DNA of 13,917 nucleotides from Clostridia bacterium (GTDB lineage Bacteria; Bacillota_A; Clostridia; Christensenellales; CAG-138). A program made the translations under genes and the position numbers. This document shows positions 13,528 through 13,917 of the stretch, piece after piece (the stretch's first letter is position 1; each line of letters starts with the position of its first letter). The stretch covers positions 1 to 13,917 of the forward strand of contig JAFUDD010000239.1 of NCBI GenBank assembly GCA_017459315.1, read 5' to 3'. Under the pieces are notes generated by a model. That model was not told the origin of the DNA. It saw nothing but the letters and a program-made list of their open reading frames with translations, and did not search any database.

Positions 13528-13917
13528 ATGAAGGAAAAGATACTGCAGGCGCTTTCGCGCATCGGTACGGCGCTGTCCGGCTTTTGGCGGGATAAGGCGT
13601 TGCCGTGGCTGAAAACGGCGCTTGCGTGGACAAAAGAAAAGGGCGGCGCGTTTTTGCGCGCGATCCCGCCGACCGTTTCGCGCGGGATCCGTGCCGTCGA
13701 AGGCTTTTTGCAAAAGCAGCTCAACGGCCTTTCGCGCCGTACCGACGGCGAAGCGGCGACGAAGCAGCGGGTTTCGCGTCCGCTGCTGTTTCTGGTGCTC
13801 GCGGTCATGTGCATCGTGATGCTCGCGGGGCTGGTGCTGACGATTGCGCTCGGCGCGCGCGTGTTCGCCTGCGTCTGCCATCCGGCCGAGCGCGGCACGG
13901 AGCCGGTCGCGGTGATG
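13528..13917 (+). CDS. Single-pass membrane protein, partial (runs off right edge)
   Basis: The reading frame is open for 130 codons from ATG 13528 to the last base of the window, so the C-terminus is missing. An excellent AAAGGAG (13513-13519) precedes the start. Residues 1-70 are basic and amphipathic, with recurring Trp/Leu/Ala helices (ALSGFWRDKALPWLKTALAW). A single hydrophobic helix follows (about 85-109, LLFLVLAVMCIVMLAGLVLT), then the start of a probable extracytoplasmic segment with Cys115 and Cys117. Basic residues before the helix (KQRVSR) put the N-terminus inside. I do not recognise the family. The visible part looks like the cytoplasmic and anchor segment of a larger extracytoplasmic protein. 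Confidence 0.8.
   Translation, partial: MKEKILQALSRIGTALSGFWRDKALPWLKTALAWTKEKGGAFLRAIPPTVSRGIRAVEGFLQKQLNGLSRRTDGEAATKQRVSRPLLFLVLAVMCIVMLAGLVLTIALGARVFACVCHPAERGTEPVAVM

Noticed and set aside
13345..13881. 178-codon open frame on the minus strand
   Set aside because: It overlaps the end of the WYL gene, the promoter at 13454 and the plus-strand membrane protein, which has a far better start signal.

Overview
The window looks like a chromosomal segment of a GC-rich, Gram-positive anaerobe, most likely a clostridial lineage of the Oscillospirales/Ruminococcaceae type. The reasons are strong AGGAGG-type ribosome binding sites, sigma-A-like promoters, the protein families present (EngB, an MreB homologue, WYL and XRE regulators, a DUF1538/P-II pair) and GC-rich coding sequence with AT-rich promoters. 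This placement is inference. No tRNA, rRNA, CRISPR array, transposase or phage gene was seen.

Left part (1-1811, minus strand): two paralogous XRE regulators are transcribed leftward. The first is small and nearly all HTH. The second is a 412-aa single-pass membrane protein with an N-terminal HTH, a Pro/Ala/Thr/Glu-rich stalk and a Cys-rich outer domain resembling a transglutaminase fold whose catalytic His appears to be Asn. A near-identical 25-bp box containing the -35 element lies before the small regulator and again beyond its terminator. There it probably drives a further gene that begins at the left edge with Met-Asp, as both known regulators do.

Middle (2076-6459, plus): a two-gene operon encodes both subunits of a type IIA DNA topoisomerase (GyrB/ParE then GyrA/ParC). 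The A subunit lacks a GyrA box at the usual place in its C-terminal domain, which favours a topoisomerase IV-like or paralogous enzyme over the housekeeping gyrase. The promoter carries a perfect 12-bp palindrome. A terminator follows.

Next (6600-9351, plus): a DUF1538 membrane protein made of two fused repeats, then 9 bp later a P-II-like protein that is itself two fused GlnB-like domains, then a GNAT acetyltransferase. The layout resembles a membrane protein controlled by a P-II protein (as AmtB is by GlnK), but no substrate can be read from the sequence. A perfect 14-bp inverted repeat at 9384-9419 ends this block and the convergent one.

Right part: the minus-strand block 11203 to 9428 holds the ribosome-assembly GTPase EngB, a small acidic zinc-ribbon protein and a calcineurin-like metallophosphoesterase. 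Divergent from it, on the plus strand, are an MreB-family protein and, 14 bp later, a WYL-domain regulator. At the right edge a new single-pass membrane protein starts at 13528 and runs out of the window. The engB promoter may produce a nearly leaderless mRNA.

The observations most worth following up are the membrane-tethered XRE/transglutaminase-like regulator, the double DUF1538/double P-II pair, the duplicated promoter box, and the topoisomerase A subunit without a canonical GyrA box.
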